From NCBI RefSeq assembly GCF_001317345.1, contig NZ_JXCG01000013.1:1-47429 (forward strand): a stretch of 47,429 nt of DNA. The letters run 5' to 3'. The stretch comes from Thermococcus sp. EP1 (lineage in GTDB: Archaea; Methanobacteriota_B; Thermococci; Thermococcales; Thermococcaceae). Position numbers and translations under genes: made by a program. This document shows, piece by piece, positions 10,101 to 17,991 of this stretch (positions within the stretch are counted from its first letter, which is position 1; every line of letters starts with the position of its first letter). The notes under the pieces were generated by a model, which saw only the letters and a program-made list of their open reading frames with translations, searched no databases and was not told where the DNA came from.

Positions 10101-10946
10101 GAGGTGGATAGTGAAGTTCATAACATGGACATAGCCAGATACTATCCACTCGAATTTTATAATGCTACTTACGAACTCAAATCCCCCAAAGAGCTAACTG
10201 GAACTATAGAACGAGTAGAAGATCGCTTAGGAAAGCCTGAGATGTATGAAGGACTAAAATTCACTCATGATACAGACGATATAGCTCTTGGTCCAAAGAT
10301 GAGTCTCTATAAGCAATTGGGAGATATGGTCGACAAAGTTAGTCGACAACTAGCTTTGGCCGAAAGGATAAGGGCTGTTAATGAACATCACGTCGCAGAG
10401 ACCATAATAAACTCCCACATAGTGCCCGATTTAAGAGGAAACCTTAGGAGCTTCACAAGACAAGAATTCAGATGTGTAAAGTGCAATACTAAGTATAGAA
10501 GGCCCCCATTAAGTGGTAAATGTACAAAATGTGGAGGCAAAATAGTTCTAACTGTCTCAAAGGGAGCTATCGAAAAGTATTTGCCCACTGCAAAAATGTT
10601 AGTTACAAAATACAGTGTTATTGATTATACAAGGCAAAGAATTTGTCTTACTGAAAAGGACATTAAAATATTGTTCCAAAATGTCTTTCCAGAGACTCAA
10701 AGAACTCTCTTAGCCCTAAGCCATAAGGACATATGTGAGAGAATGATAGCTAAGAGAACTGGAAGAGCTGTGAAAAATAATGGGTATCTTGATGAACTTA
10801 GAGAAAATGGAAAATACAAAAGAGCCGAAAAAGAACAATCAGCATTCAAGTCTCAAGCGCCTAGAAGTGATAAAAAGGAAATTAAAAAGCCCAAAAAGAA
10901 AAAAGAAGGAAAGAAAGTAATTAGCCTGGAAGACTTCTTCTCCTAG
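7122..10946 (+). CDS. polC: DNA polymerase D large subunit DP2
   Basis: 1274-residue catalytic subunit of PolD, whose core resembles two-barrel RNA polymerases. The catalytic acidic motif RRNCDGDED (about residue 947-955) is intact and has no intein; P. horikoshii and P. abyssi homologues carry one there. Zinc sites are CTNCGHVDIFPRCPQCG and CPKCGF...CPKCD (about 707-750) and CVKCNTKYRRPPLSGKCTKCG (about 1118-1140). Residues about 284-313 are a Lys/Glu-rich low-complexity insert. The very C-terminal VISLEDFFS resembles a PCNA-interacting PIP motif, as described for P. abyssi DP2. It is the last gene of the cdc6-DP1-DP2 unit. Confidence 0.97.
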   Translation: MEIYSEDMKKYFDSLQREINKAYEIAQKARSQGRDPSKEIEVPQATDMAGRVESLVGPKGVAERIRTLVKEYGKELAALKIVDEIIEGRFGKFESKEKLADQSVRTALAILTEGIVSAPLEGIADVKIKKNPDGTEYLAIYYAGPIRSSGGTAQALSVLVGDYVRKKLGLDRFKPTEEHIERYVEEIDLYHRAVTRLQYHPSADEVRLAVRNIPIEITGETTDNVEVSHRNVPGVETNYLRGGAILVIAEGVLQKAKKLIKYIDKMGIEGWEWLKESVEAKEKGKTENKEEKNTSDEKTEQHLEETNVKIKKGFYYELYEKFKANIAPNTKYTKEIIGGRPLFAEPSTNGGFRLRYGRSRVSGFATWSVNPAVMIMVDEFLAVGTQMKTERPGKGSIATPASTIEGPIVKLKNGSVVRVDDYYKALELKDQVEEILYLGDALIAFGDFVENNQTLLPANYVEEWWIQEFVEAVNKIYEVELKPFQENDKEMVEEAADYLDLDPNFLAKLLYDPLRTKPSIEEAIHLSRILRIPLHPYYTLYWNTLTVEELIRLQNALVNATIEWDEYRGLKYARKLEISLQSLGNAKRYLELLGVEHKVEGDTVIVEYPWAAALLTPLTNLEKKLEFKEFYTPIDLINEISEIKLRDRGISWIGARMGRPEKAKERKMKPPVHVLFPIGLAGGNSRDIYKAAQEGKTSEVEIAHFKCTNCGHVDIFPRCPQCGSDAKLLYHCPKCGFESILDTTCPKCDIEMKAYKKRRINPSELLNQAMKNVGIYTLDKLKGVMGMSSAHKIPEPLEKGILRARNDVYVFKDGTIRFDATDAPITHFKPKEIGVSVERLQELGYTYDFEGKPLVSEDQILELKVQDIILSKEAGKYLVRVARFIDDLLEKFYGLPRFYNVEKMEDLVGHLVIGLAPHTSAGIIGRIIGFVDALVGYAHPYYHAAKRRNCDGDEDSVMLLLDALLNFSKYYLPEKRGGKMDAPLVVTTRLDPREVDSEVHNMDIARYYPLEFYNATYELKSPKELTGTIERVEDRLGKPEMYEGLKFTHDTDDIALGPKMSLYKQLGDMVDKVSRQLALAERIRAVNEHHVAETIINSHIVPDLRGNLRSFTRQEFRCVKCNTKYRRPPLSGKCTKCGGKIVLTVSKGAIEKYLPTAKMLVTKYSVIDYTRQRICLTEKDIKILFQNVFPETQRTLLALSHKDICERMIAKRTGRAVKNNGYLDELRENGKYKRAEKEQSAFKSQAPRSDKKEIKKPKKKKEGKKVISLEDFFS

Positions 10947-11014
10947 AACCTTTAATTTTTCTCCACTTAACAAAAAAGATAAATAGTTGAACCACACTAT
11001 CTTCTTTGATAGGG

Positions 11015-11701
11015 ATGAAATTAGTACCAAGTGTGGCTTACCTTAGAATCCAGAAGCAGTTTTATGTAGGGTACTCTATGGCCCTAGCTGGTTGGGTAGG
11101 TGAACATCTGATTATTCGTAAATCTATTCCAAAACCTTCTTTTATGGAAAGGGCCTTGAAGAAGTTAGGATTTTCTCTTGCAGGTGAAGATATCGATGAT
11201 GATAATTATACATATTTCTTTAAAAGAAAAGATATCGGAATCTCGGCTTATTTTGAACCCTCAAATGACCTTCTATTCCTCCAAGTGTATCCCTTCAAAA
11301 AGAGGATCGGCTCTGGTGTAAGCGTTAGAGCACAGTACATTGAATTTTATGATCAGTTTGTGGTCTCTATCGAGCCTGCTCAAAAACTTCCTCCTGGAAT
11401 CAAGAGCATAGGCGTTAATCCTCTTATACTTGAGGATTATTACCCGATCTCTACTCCCTACTGGGGAATGGTGCATGAGGACTGGGAAAGTGATTTAAAA
11501 ATGCTTGTTATGAGGGACGAAGTCTTCAATGATCTTGAAAGAAATGAGTATAGATGCCCTATATGCTTTTCTGAGCTTATGATAGAGGATGGGTATTTGA
11601 AGTGTCACACCTGCGGATTTGTTTATGCAGGCGAAAGTGAGTTTGATAGAGTATTATCAAGATTCTCATTGGCCCTTGGGGAAGAGGAAATTATATTTTA
11701 G
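11015..11701 (+). CDS. Conserved hypothetical protein with C-terminal zinc ribbon
   Basis: 228 residues and no recognised enzyme motif. Residues 1-170 look like a mixed alpha/beta domain starting MKLVPSVAYLRIQKQFYVGY. Near the C-terminus CPICFSELMIEDGYLKCHTC is a four-cysteine zinc ribbon of the kind that binds nucleic acid or protein. A TTG at 11006 is in frame, but ATG at 11015 fits better with a TATA-like GATAAATAG at about 10977-10985, giving a very short or absent leader. It follows DP2 by about 70 bases on the same strand with its own promoter, so a replication role is not implied. Function unknown. Confidence 0.8.
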   Translation: MKLVPSVAYLRIQKQFYVGYSMALAGWVGEHLIIRKSIPKPSFMERALKKLGFSLAGEDIDDDNYTYFFKRKDIGISAYFEPSNDLLFLQVYPFKKRIGSGVSVRAQYIEFYDQFVVSIEPAQKLPPGIKSIGVNPLILEDYYPISTPYWGMVHEDWESDLKMLVMRDEVFNDLERNEYRCPICFSELMIEDGYLKCHTCGFVYAGESEFDRVLSRFSLALGEEEIIF

Positions 11702-11716
11702 CTTTTCTTCTGGAGT

Positions 11717-11731
11717 AAAATTTATAAATAC
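11717..11731 (+). promoter_or_regulatory. TATA box of tRNA-Gln gene
   Basis: AAAATTTATAAATAC lies about 30 bases before the expected 5' end of the tRNA, normal archaeal TATA spacing for a tRNA gene. Confidence 0.6.
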
Positions 11732-11755
11732 AACCATAAACTACACAATGGGCAC

Positions 11756-11831
11756 AGCCCCGTGGTGTAGCGGCCAAGCATACGGGACTTTGGATCCCGT
11801 GACCGGGGTTCGAATCCCCGCGGGGCTACCA
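11756..11831 (+). tRNA. tRNA-Gln (anticodon TTG)
   Basis: Full cloverleaf. The acceptor strand AGCCCCG (11756-11762) pairs with CGGGGCT (11821-11827). The D arm is GGTGTAGCGGCCAAGCATA, and the anticodon stem CGGGA/TCCCG encloses loop CTTTGGA with anticodon TTG. The T arm is CCGGGGTTCGAATCCCCG, the discriminator is A, and CCA is encoded at 11829-11831. No intron. Confidence 0.95.
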
Positions 11832-11965
11832 TACAACCCTCGGGCTCCAGATATTCCAATTCTCTAACACGTTTTCAAACAATTTTTAGGTGTTTCTTAG
11901 TAGCTCCCTCACTCTTAGATGAACACTGTAAAAAGTTAGAAGAATAGTGTCACTCTTCGTGAGTG

Positions 11966-11981
11966 TATTAAAAAGAAAAAA
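11966..11981 (-). terminator. U-tract terminator of the papain-like hydrolase gene
   Basis: On the minus strand the stop at 11985 is followed within a few bases by TGTTTTTTTCTTTTTAA, a typical archaeal poly-U termination signal. A small CACTC/GAGTG hairpin (about 11953-11967) lies just beyond it. Confidence 0.5.
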
Positions 11982-11984
11982 ACA

Positions 11985-12557
11985 CTAAGCGTGATGCTGA
12001 TAAATCACATAGGTATCTCCGTCGTCGTATATCTCCTGAGGAGCAACACCCCAGAGATATTTCTCCGAGAATCTTGGATATTTATCTATATCGACACCCG
12101 CTGTGAAGTATGCAGCCCAGACCAGCTCAGAGCAATAATAACTCCATCCATAAACTTGTTTTGTCCACAACCTATAGTCATAGGGTTTTCCAATCTGAGC
12201 AAGAGCAAAAATAACCGCCCTTTTTCTTACACTGTCTGTGGTTCTCACCCTTAAGAGGGCCACTTCATCATACCTCTGTAAGTACTCCGAGAGCTTAATC
12301 ACTCTAACTCCGGTAAACCAAGCCTCAACCACCATCCACTCTCCTACTTTATCATTGTAATATGCTACCATGCTAGCGTGTGTCCAGTAACCCGGAATCA
12401 GCCAATCGCTAGTAGGACTATGTCCTATGAGGATGTCTCCTACAATGACATCAGAGGGATAAGGGTGTTCGTAGTTCTCTTCCCCACCACTGAGAGCTAG
12501 CACTGGAGTGGAGAGTGCCAAAATCACAGATACCACAAAGAGAACAGCTTTTTTCAT
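11985..12557 (-). CDS. Secreted permuted papain-like hydrolase (YiiX/NlpC-P60 superfamily)
   Basis: 190 residues with an N-terminal signal peptide (MKKAVLFVVSVILALSTPVLA). The rest is a permuted papain-like fold: the conserved His is in YWTHASMVAYY, preceded by VGDILIGHSP, and the nucleophile Cys is in YYCSELVWAAYF near the C-terminus. This order (His before Cys) is typical of YiiX/YebB-like proteins, which hydrolyse amide or ester bonds in peptides or lipids. Archaea lack peptidoglycan, so the substrate is unknown. The frame also opens at 12563, but GGGGGATGA upstream favours the ATG at 12557. It has its own promoter region and terminator and stands alone. Confidence 0.82.
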   Translation of the reverse strand: MKKAVLFVVSVILALSTPVLALSGGEENYEHPYPSDVIVGDILIGHSPTSDWLIPGYWTHASMVAYYNDKVGEWMVVEAWFTGVRVIKLSEYLQRYDEVALLRVRTTDSVRKRAVIFALAQIGKPYDYRLWTKQVYGWSYYCSELVWAAYFTAGVDIDKYPRFSEKYLWGVAPQEIYDDGDTYVIYQHHA

Positions 12558-12830
12558 GTTCATCCCCCCAAGTTTTCACAGGCTTGTTAAACCTCAAACA
12601 TTAAAAACCTTTGCATTTTTCAGAAAAAATTTTAATAATAACAATTTTTTATGAGAGTACTATAAACAAAATCCAAATTACATAGAATAATTTTTGCTTA
12701 AATTTAGAGTTATGTATACCCCATGAGAAAGCCCTTGTAAACTCATTATAATCCAATGCATAAAATCTTCTCTACATTCCCGCTTAAATTTATTAACCGC
12801 AAGTCCACTAATTATTCTCTGGTGGCAGAA

Positions 12831-13520
12831 ATGATCAAGCTAGTATCTTTTGATGTGTGGAATACTCTTTTGGATATCACCATTATGATTAAAGCTCTCG
12901 GAAAAGCACTTTCAGAACTGTTAAACTTGCCTGAAGAGGAAGTGATAGAAAAGATAATCAAGACACGGGAAGAAATCAAAAAAATAAGAAAAGAGAAGAG
13001 TGGAAACCCAGAAAGAGCCCTCGAAGAGAGCCAGGAACTTTTAGCTAATGCCCTTAAAGTGGATGTTGAAATAATAAAAAGAGCAGTGGCAAAAGCCACT
13101 TTGAACGTCAGTTATGAAATAGTTCTCCCAGGAGTTAAAGAAACCCTAAAAGAACTCCATAGGAAATATATAATCATCACTACAGGGAATGTCATGTTCT
13201 GGCCTTCAGCTTATACACGCTTAATTTTAGAGAGATTTGCTCTAGCCGACTATATAACAAAGCAATTCTATTCAGACGAGCTCAAAGCTTATAAACCTAT
13301 GAAAGAGCTCTTCTTAAAACCCCTTGAATATTTCAATGTTTCCCCAGAGGAAGCCCTTCACATAGGCGACACAAAGCCAGAGGACTTTGAAGGGGCCCTT
13401 AATGCAGGTCTTTATGCATGTTGGATAAACAAAGACGCAGAAAAGGTTGAACGAATTCACGAAAGAGGATTCATGGTTAAAAACATTGAAGATCTTTTAG
13501 GAATTCTGTCCTCGTTCTAA
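12831..13520 (+). CDS. HAD-superfamily hydrolase
   Basis: 229-residue haloacid-dehalogenase-type phosphatase. Motif I is FDVWNTLLD, with the nucleophile Asp but Trp instead of the usual second Asp. Motif II is TTGN, motif III is the Lys in ELKAYKPMKELF, and motif IV is HIGDTKPEDFEGA. A helical cap (about residues 15-95) makes it subclass I. The missing second Asp is unusual for a phosphatase but occurs in HADs with DxW/DxY motifs, so the reaction is uncertain. The frame opens at 12756, but the ATG at 12831 follows a GGTGG element and a TATA-like AAATTTATTAA (12784-12794). It converges on argF. Confidence 0.88.
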   Translation: MIKLVSFDVWNTLLDITIMIKALGKALSELLNLPEEEVIEKIIKTREEIKKIRKEKSGNPERALEESQELLANALKVDVEIIKRAVAKATLNVSYEIVLPGVKETLKELHRKYIIITTGNVMFWPSAYTRLILERFALADYITKQFYSDELKAYKPMKELFLKPLEYFNVSPEEALHIGDTKPEDFEGALNAGLYACWINKDAEKVERIHERGFMVKNIEDLLGILSSF

Positions 13521-13548
13521 TTTTTAAAATTTTAAATAAAAAGAGAGA

Positions 13549-14496
13549 TTAAAACTTTATGCCGCCCATGATAAGAGCCATGGCTGCCTTTTGTGCATGC
13601 AATCTGTTTTCTGCTTCATCCCAAACAACACTGTTTGGAGAGTCCACTACGTCGTCAGTAACTTCTTCTCCCCTGTGAGCTGGGAGACAGTGCATAAAGA
13701 TGTAGTCTGGCTTTGCATGCTTAACAAGGTCTTTGTTAACTTGGAACGGAGCAAATATCTTCCTTCTTTGCTCTGCCTCAGCTTCTTGGCCCATTGAGGC
13801 CCAAACGTCGGTGTAGATCACATCAGCATCCTTAACAGCTTGTATTGGATCATGCAAGAGCTCGAAGCTTCCCCCGCTCTCTGCAGCATTTTGCTCTGCC
13901 CACTTAATGACCTTTGCATCGGGTTCATAGCCCTCAGGTGTTGCTACAACAACATTGGCCCCCAACTTTGTTCCAGCAATCATGAGAGAGTGAGCAACGT
14001 TATTTCCATCACCAACATAGACTACCTTTAATCCTTCAATCTTACCCTTCTTCTCTTTAATCGTCATGTAGTCAGCTAAGGCCTGACATGGATGTGAAAA
14101 GTCGCTTAAACCATTTATAACCGGCACACTTGCATACTTCGCCAAGTCTACGACATCCTGATGATCAAAAACCCTAGCCATTATACCATCCACATACCTG
14201 CTCAATACTCTTGCAGTATCCGCTATTGTCTCTCCTCTTCTCAATTGGAGATCTTGGGCATTCAAATACAACCCATAGCCACCAAGCTGATAAATACCAA
14301 CTTCAAAGCTTATCCTTGTTCTTGTCGATGGCTTTTGGAAAATCATAGCTAACGTTTTACCCTCAAGAACACGATGTGGCTTCCCTATTTTGTTCCATAT
14401 TTTCATCATTTCGGCTGTTTTAAGAATTGTTTCAAGTTCCTCTCTAGTAAAGTCTTGGAGACATAAAATATCTCTTCCAGCCAAACTTACTACCAT
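13549..14496 (-). CDS. argF: Ornithine carbamoyltransferase
   Basis: 315-residue anabolic OTCase making citrulline from ornithine and carbamoyl phosphate. Carbamoyl-phosphate site STRTRISFE, LRRGETIADTARVLSRYVD, HPCQALADYMT, DVWASMGQ and the ornithine-site loop MHCLPAHRGEEVTDDV are all present. The close match to the biochemically characterised Pyrococcus enzyme supports the start MVVSLAGRDILC at 14496, with GGTGAT just upstream; in-frame GTG/ATG at 14505/14502 lie in that Shine-Dalgarno. No other arginine gene is adjacent. In Thermococcales the enzyme may also act with carbamate kinase-like carbamoyl phosphate synthetase. Confidence 0.96.
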   Translation of the reverse strand: MVVSLAGRDILCLQDFTREELETILKTAEMMKIWNKIGKPHRVLEGKTLAMIFQKPSTRTRISFEVGIYQLGGYGLYLNAQDLQLRRGETIADTARVLSRYVDGIMARVFDHQDVVDLAKYASVPVINGLSDFSHPCQALADYMTIKEKKGKIEGLKVVYVGDGNNVAHSLMIAGTKLGANVVVATPEGYEPDAKVIKWAEQNAAESGGSFELLHDPIQAVKDADVIYTDVWASMGQEAEAEQRRKIFAPFQVNKDLVKHAKPDYIFMHCLPAHRGEEVTDDVVDSPNSVVWDEAENRLHAQKAAMALIMGGIKF

Positions 14497-14563
14497 GTGC
14501 ATCACCGTCTAAAGCTCCACATTGCCGTTAATAACTATTTCGTCGTTGAAAAATAACTTATAA

Positions 14564-14575
14564 CGAAAATTTTCG
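14564..14575. promoter_or_regulatory. Palindrome CGAAAATTTTCG at the argF promoter
   Basis: A perfect 12-base palindrome lying immediately upstream of the minus-strand TATA-like CGTTATAAGTT (about 14555-14565) that probably drives argF. Position over the BRE would suit a regulator, but such an AT-rich palindrome can arise by chance. Confidence 0.3.
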
Positions 14576-14686
14576 AAAAATTCCTGAGGATTAATGGATA
14601 AACGTAAATCCCCACAAATCAATATCTTGCTGAAGTTTTCAACAATGCTAATAAGGAAAGCACTCCTTTTATTCTCGGTGGAGATA

Positions 14687-15421
14687 ATGAAGGACATAAA
14701 AGTCAAGCTCATAAATTACACCCCAAGGCCCCTAGAAACCATAACTTGGGCAGCTTTGATAAGCTATTGGGACAAGTGGGAAAGCGAAGCATTCGAAAGG
14801 ATAACAAAAGATGATGTAGAAAAGCATTTGCCAAGGGTTCTCTCTTATGGACATGAAAGCATCCTAGAACACGCCACCTTTACCTTCGCTATTGAAGGAT
14901 GTTCTAGAACTTGTAGTCATCAACTTGTTCGCCATAGATTAGCAAGCTACACACAGCAATCAATGCGCTACATCAAAATAAACCCTGAAGATGTCGAAGA
15001 AACCTTTGTGATTCCGGAGAGTGTGAAGAAAGATCCAGAACTCTATGAGAAGTGGAAAAAACTTATGGAAGAAACTATTAAGCTCTACGAAGAGAGCTAT
15101 GCCAAAGGTATACACCAAGAAGATGCACGCTTCATTCTACCACAGGCCGTGAGAACCAAAATAGTTGTAACAATGAACCTGAGAGAGCTCAAGCACTTTC
15201 TTGGATTTAGAGCGTGTGCAAGAGCACAATGGGAAATTAACCACATCGCATGGAAGATGCTGGAGGAAATCGCCAAAATAAAGGAACTAAGGCCCATAAT
15301 AGAATGGGCTAAACTAGGGCCTCGGTGTATAGCACTAGGATACTGTCCAGAGAAAGAGCTCATGCCACCTGGATGCTTAAAAATGACAAAAGATAAGTGG
15401 AAAAAGTTAATGGAAGTATGA
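14687..15421 (+). CDS. thyX: FAD-dependent thymidylate synthase ThyX
   Basis: 244-residue flavin-dependent thymidylate synthase, converting dUMP to dTMP with methylene-tetrahydrofolate or an archaeal folate analogue. The ThyX signature RHRLASYTQQSMRY is complete. The second conserved region MNLRELKHFLGFRACARAQWEIN, broken here at residue limits only, carries the dUMP/FAD contacts. The frame opens at 14594, but GGTGGAG directly before the ATG at 14687 (MKDIKVKLINYTPRPLE) sets the start. It is divergent from argF across a 190-base intergenic region. Confidence 0.95.
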   Translation: MKDIKVKLINYTPRPLETITWAALISYWDKWESEAFERITKDDVEKHLPRVLSYGHESILEHATFTFAIEGCSRTCSHQLVRHRLASYTQQSMRYIKINPEDVEETFVIPESVKKDPELYEKWKKLMEETIKLYEESYAKGIHQEDARFILPQAVRTKIVVTMNLRELKHFLGFRACARAQWEINHIAWKMLEEIAKIKELRPIIEWAKLGPRCIALGYCPEKELMPPGCLKMTKDKWKKLMEV

Positions 15422-15657
15422 ATCTTATTTCATAAAATTTTTAAAAGTGGTCCTTAAAATAAGAAAAAATATTTGTATAACAACCCTCTTAGAATTGCAT
15501 TAATGCCCTATTAAAACCTTTATTGGCCTCTTCTCAACTGTAAAGCATTTTTATCGCCACAAATAGCCAAAAAAGCTCTAAAAAGACTTTTATATGTAAC
15601 TTTAGTGAAATTTTCTTGATACATCCCCCACTTAGTACAATAAGGGAGGTTTAGAAT

Positions 15658-17340
15658 ATGGCAGATTATGGGATACTATCTCTTTTGCCACCATTGGTGG
15701 CCATAGGTCTAGCAATATTGACAAAAAGAGTACTATTTGCATTATTCTTCGGAGTATGGGTTGGTGGACTCTTAGTCGCAGGGGGAGACCCAATAGAAGC
15801 AACAACTCAAACACTTAAATGGATTGTTTTTAATATAGCCTCAGCATGGGAAGAAAACGGCCAACTGGTTACTGATCTCTGGAACACAAGGATATTGCTT
15901 TTCGACGCATTGATTGGTGCAGGTGTAGCTTTAATTTATAAAGCAGGTGGAATGAATGCTATTGCAAAGGCCGTAACAAAGAAGGTTAAAAGTAGTAAAG
16001 CCGCTTCTTTAATGGCAGCAATCTTTGGAACCGTGATTTTCTTCGATGATTATACAAACACCATTATAGTTGGTAACACAATGAGGCCAATAACAGATAG
16101 AGCGAGAGTATCAAGAGAGTTTTTGGCTTATGCTGACGATTCCACAGCTGCCCCTGTAGCAGTTTTAGCCGTTGTTTCAACTTGGATAGGATATGAACTT
16201 GGACTCTTGAAAGATGCAATAGCAAGTGTAGGAGAAAGCATAAGTGCCTATTCAGCATGGTTTGCAAGCTGGCCTTATAGATTCTACCCAATATTAGCAA
16301 TAATCCTAGTTTATCTCGTAGCGATTACTCATAGACATTATGGCCCCATGCTTAAAGCTGAATACAGAGCAAGAAGGGAAGGGAAGGTAATCAGAGATGG
16401 GGCTCAACCTATGATGACCACTGAAGTTGATGTTGGAATGCCTATAGAAGGCAAAGAGAATGTGTGGGTATTCATACTCCCCGTGCTAGCATTAGTGACA
16501 ATGACATTCCTTGGATTATGGGTCACTGGCGGAGGAAGTGCGGCTTATGCTGAAGGGGGCTTCCAAGCTGTTCTTTCAAATGCGGACTCAACTTGGGCCC
16601 TTGTATGGGGTTCATTTGCAATGGTTGTTGTCGCAATGGCCCTTGTTATTGGAATGAAAATCATGGACCTCAAAGAAGTTGAAGAAACTGTAGTTGCGGG
16701 TATGAAACAGATGCACTTTGCCATGATGATCCTCATCCTCGCCTGGAGTATTAAAAGTGCAAGTGATGCCGTAGGAACTGCAGATTATGTTGTAAGAGTA
16801 GCCTCAAATATTCTCTCACCCGGATTAGTCCCATTGGTAATTTTCATTGTCGCAGCCTTCATCTCATTTACCACCGGAACCTCATGGGGAACCTTCGCTA
16901 TAATGATGCCAATAGCGGTACCTCTAGCTTATCAGCTAAGTGGGAGCTTTGGCCCTGTAGTTTACGCAAGCATAGCATCAGTTTTTGCTGGTGGTGTCTT
17001 TGGAGACCACTGCTCACCAATAAGTGATACCACAATCATGAGCTCAATGTTCTCCGGCTGTGATCATATTGATCACGTCAGCACGCAAATTCCATACTCA
17101 CTTACTGCAGCAGTTGTTGGAGCCTTGATGCTACTATTGTTTGCCATAGGACTAACAAACGGCTGGCTATTACTGGCTATTGCAATACCTCTGCTAATAG
17201 GACTCCACTATCTCCTAAGTGAATGGTATGGCAAGAAAGTCGGCATTCCTCATGGAAAAGTACCATTGTATGTGGTAGAAGAAGAACTCGAAGGAAAAGG
17301 CGGTGCCATTCCCAAGGGAGCCGTTATAGGGGAAGAATGA
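15658..17340 (+). CDS. NhaC-family Na+/H+ antiporter-type transporter
   Basis: 560-residue polytopic membrane protein with about 11-12 predicted transmembrane helices. It belongs to the NhaC family of Na+/H+ antiporters and related amino-acid exchangers. Conserved intramembrane stretches include IFFDDYTNTIIVGNTMRP, TAAPVAVLAVVSTWIGYE, FTTGTSWGTFAIMMPIA and GDHCSPISDTTIMSS, the family hallmarks around the ion path. GGGAGGT precedes the ATG. A TATA-like CTTTTATATG lies near 15586-15595. The 235-base gap upstream shows nothing else. Substrate specificity (Na+/H+ versus an organic ion) cannot be decided from sequence. Confidence 0.9.
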   Translation: MADYGILSLLPPLVAIGLAILTKRVLFALFFGVWVGGLLVAGGDPIEATTQTLKWIVFNIASAWEENGQLVTDLWNTRILLFDALIGAGVALIYKAGGMNAIAKAVTKKVKSSKAASLMAAIFGTVIFFDDYTNTIIVGNTMRPITDRARVSREFLAYADDSTAAPVAVLAVVSTWIGYELGLLKDAIASVGESISAYSAWFASWPYRFYPILAIILVYLVAITHRHYGPMLKAEYRARREGKVIRDGAQPMMTTEVDVGMPIEGKENVWVFILPVLALVTMTFLGLWVTGGGSAAYAEGGFQAVLSNADSTWALVWGSFAMVVVAMALVIGMKIMDLKEVEETVVAGMKQMHFAMMILILAWSIKSASDAVGTADYVVRVASNILSPGLVPLVIFIVAAFISFTTGTSWGTFAIMMPIAVPLAYQLSGSFGPVVYASIASVFAGGVFGDHCSPISDTTIMSSMFSGCDHIDHVSTQIPYSLTAAVVGALMLLLFAIGLTNGWLLLAIAIPLLIGLHYLLSEWYGKKVGIPHGKVPLYVVEEELEGKGGAIPKGAVIGEE

Positions 17341-17403
17341 TCCTATCCCTATCTTTAAATTTTTTACTATTTAAAAATATTTAGAGAAAAGGTTTGTACA
17401 ACA

Positions 17404-17898
17404 TCATTCACTCGCTAAAATCTCATCTATTGCTTTTTTAAGCTCTTTATACGCCTCCTCAAGTGACTCTGGAATAACTTTTGTGTTGGTTAATACCGGC
17501 ATGAAATTTGTGTCCCCATTCCATCTTGGGACAACATGAAGGTGAACATGATCATCAATTCCGGCCCCAGCAACTCTCCCAAGATTCACTCCCATATTAA
17601 AACCATCAGGATTCATGGCTTTTTTCAATGCCTTTATTATAAGCTGGGATAGTTTCATAATTTCTAAAAGTTCCTCATCGGTAAGATCTTCCCACTTTCC
17701 AACATGTCTATAGGGAGCTATCATGACATGACCTGGGTTGTATGGATAATTGTTCATAATTATGAATGCATTCTTCCCCTTGTAAAGAATCAATCTCTCT
17801 TCATCTTTGTTTTCCTTTGGGAAATCACAAAATATACAGCCATTGTGTTTAGGGGATCTTATGTATTCAATGCGCCATGGTGCCCATAGGAGTTTCAT
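17404..17898 (-). CDS. HIT-family nucleotide hydrolase/transferase
   Basis: 164-residue histidine-triad protein. The triad is DDHVHLHVVPRW near residue 115. An N-terminal CIFC (with a conserved His further on, GHVMIAPYRH) suggests the zinc-binding site of HIT/Ap4A-type enzymes. Such proteins cleave nucleoside phosphoramidates or dinucleoside polyphosphates. GAGGTGAGG precedes the ATG. It is divergent from apgM with about 93 bases between the starts. Confidence 0.92.
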   Translation of the reverse strand: MKLLWAPWRIEYIRSPKHNGCIFCDFPKENKDEERLILYKGKNAFIIMNNYPYNPGHVMIAPYRHVGKWEDLTDEELLEIMKLSQLIIKALKKAMNPDGFNMGVNLGRVAGAGIDDHVHLHVVPRWNGDTNFMPVLTNTKVIPESLEEAYKELKKAIDEILASE

Positions 17899-17970
17899 GT
17901 CCTCACCTCAATTGGGGAAAAGCTTGAGGATTAAAAAGGTTTCTCATAAACTTTTTATTTCATTTCAGAT

Positions 17971-17987
17971 ATTCACTGTAGGTGATA
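17971..17987 (+). promoter_or_regulatory. TGM-like dyad at apgM start site
   Basis: ATTCAC-TGTAG-GTGATA matches 10 of 12 positions of TATCAC-N5-GTGATA, the Thermococcales glycolytic motif bound by the TrmB-like regulator Tgr. It lies about 25 bases after a TATA-like CTTTTTATTTC, over the expected transcription start. The right half also serves as Shine-Dalgarno, so chance similarity is possible. Confidence 0.35.
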
Positions 17988-17991
17988 GAAG

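Noticed and set aside
11619-11867. 82-codon frame spanning the tRNA-Gln gene
   Set aside because: It reads through a complete tRNA and the end of the preceding gene; chance open frame.
11953-11967. CACTC/GAGTG hairpin after tRNA-Gln as an independent small RNA
   Set aside because: Only five base pairs, and it sits beside a poly-U terminator; no promoter evidence.
15422-15657. Riboswitch or small gene before the NhaC-type transporter
   Set aside because: The stretch is AT-rich with a TATA-like element and a Shine-Dalgarno only; no convincing stems or coding frame.
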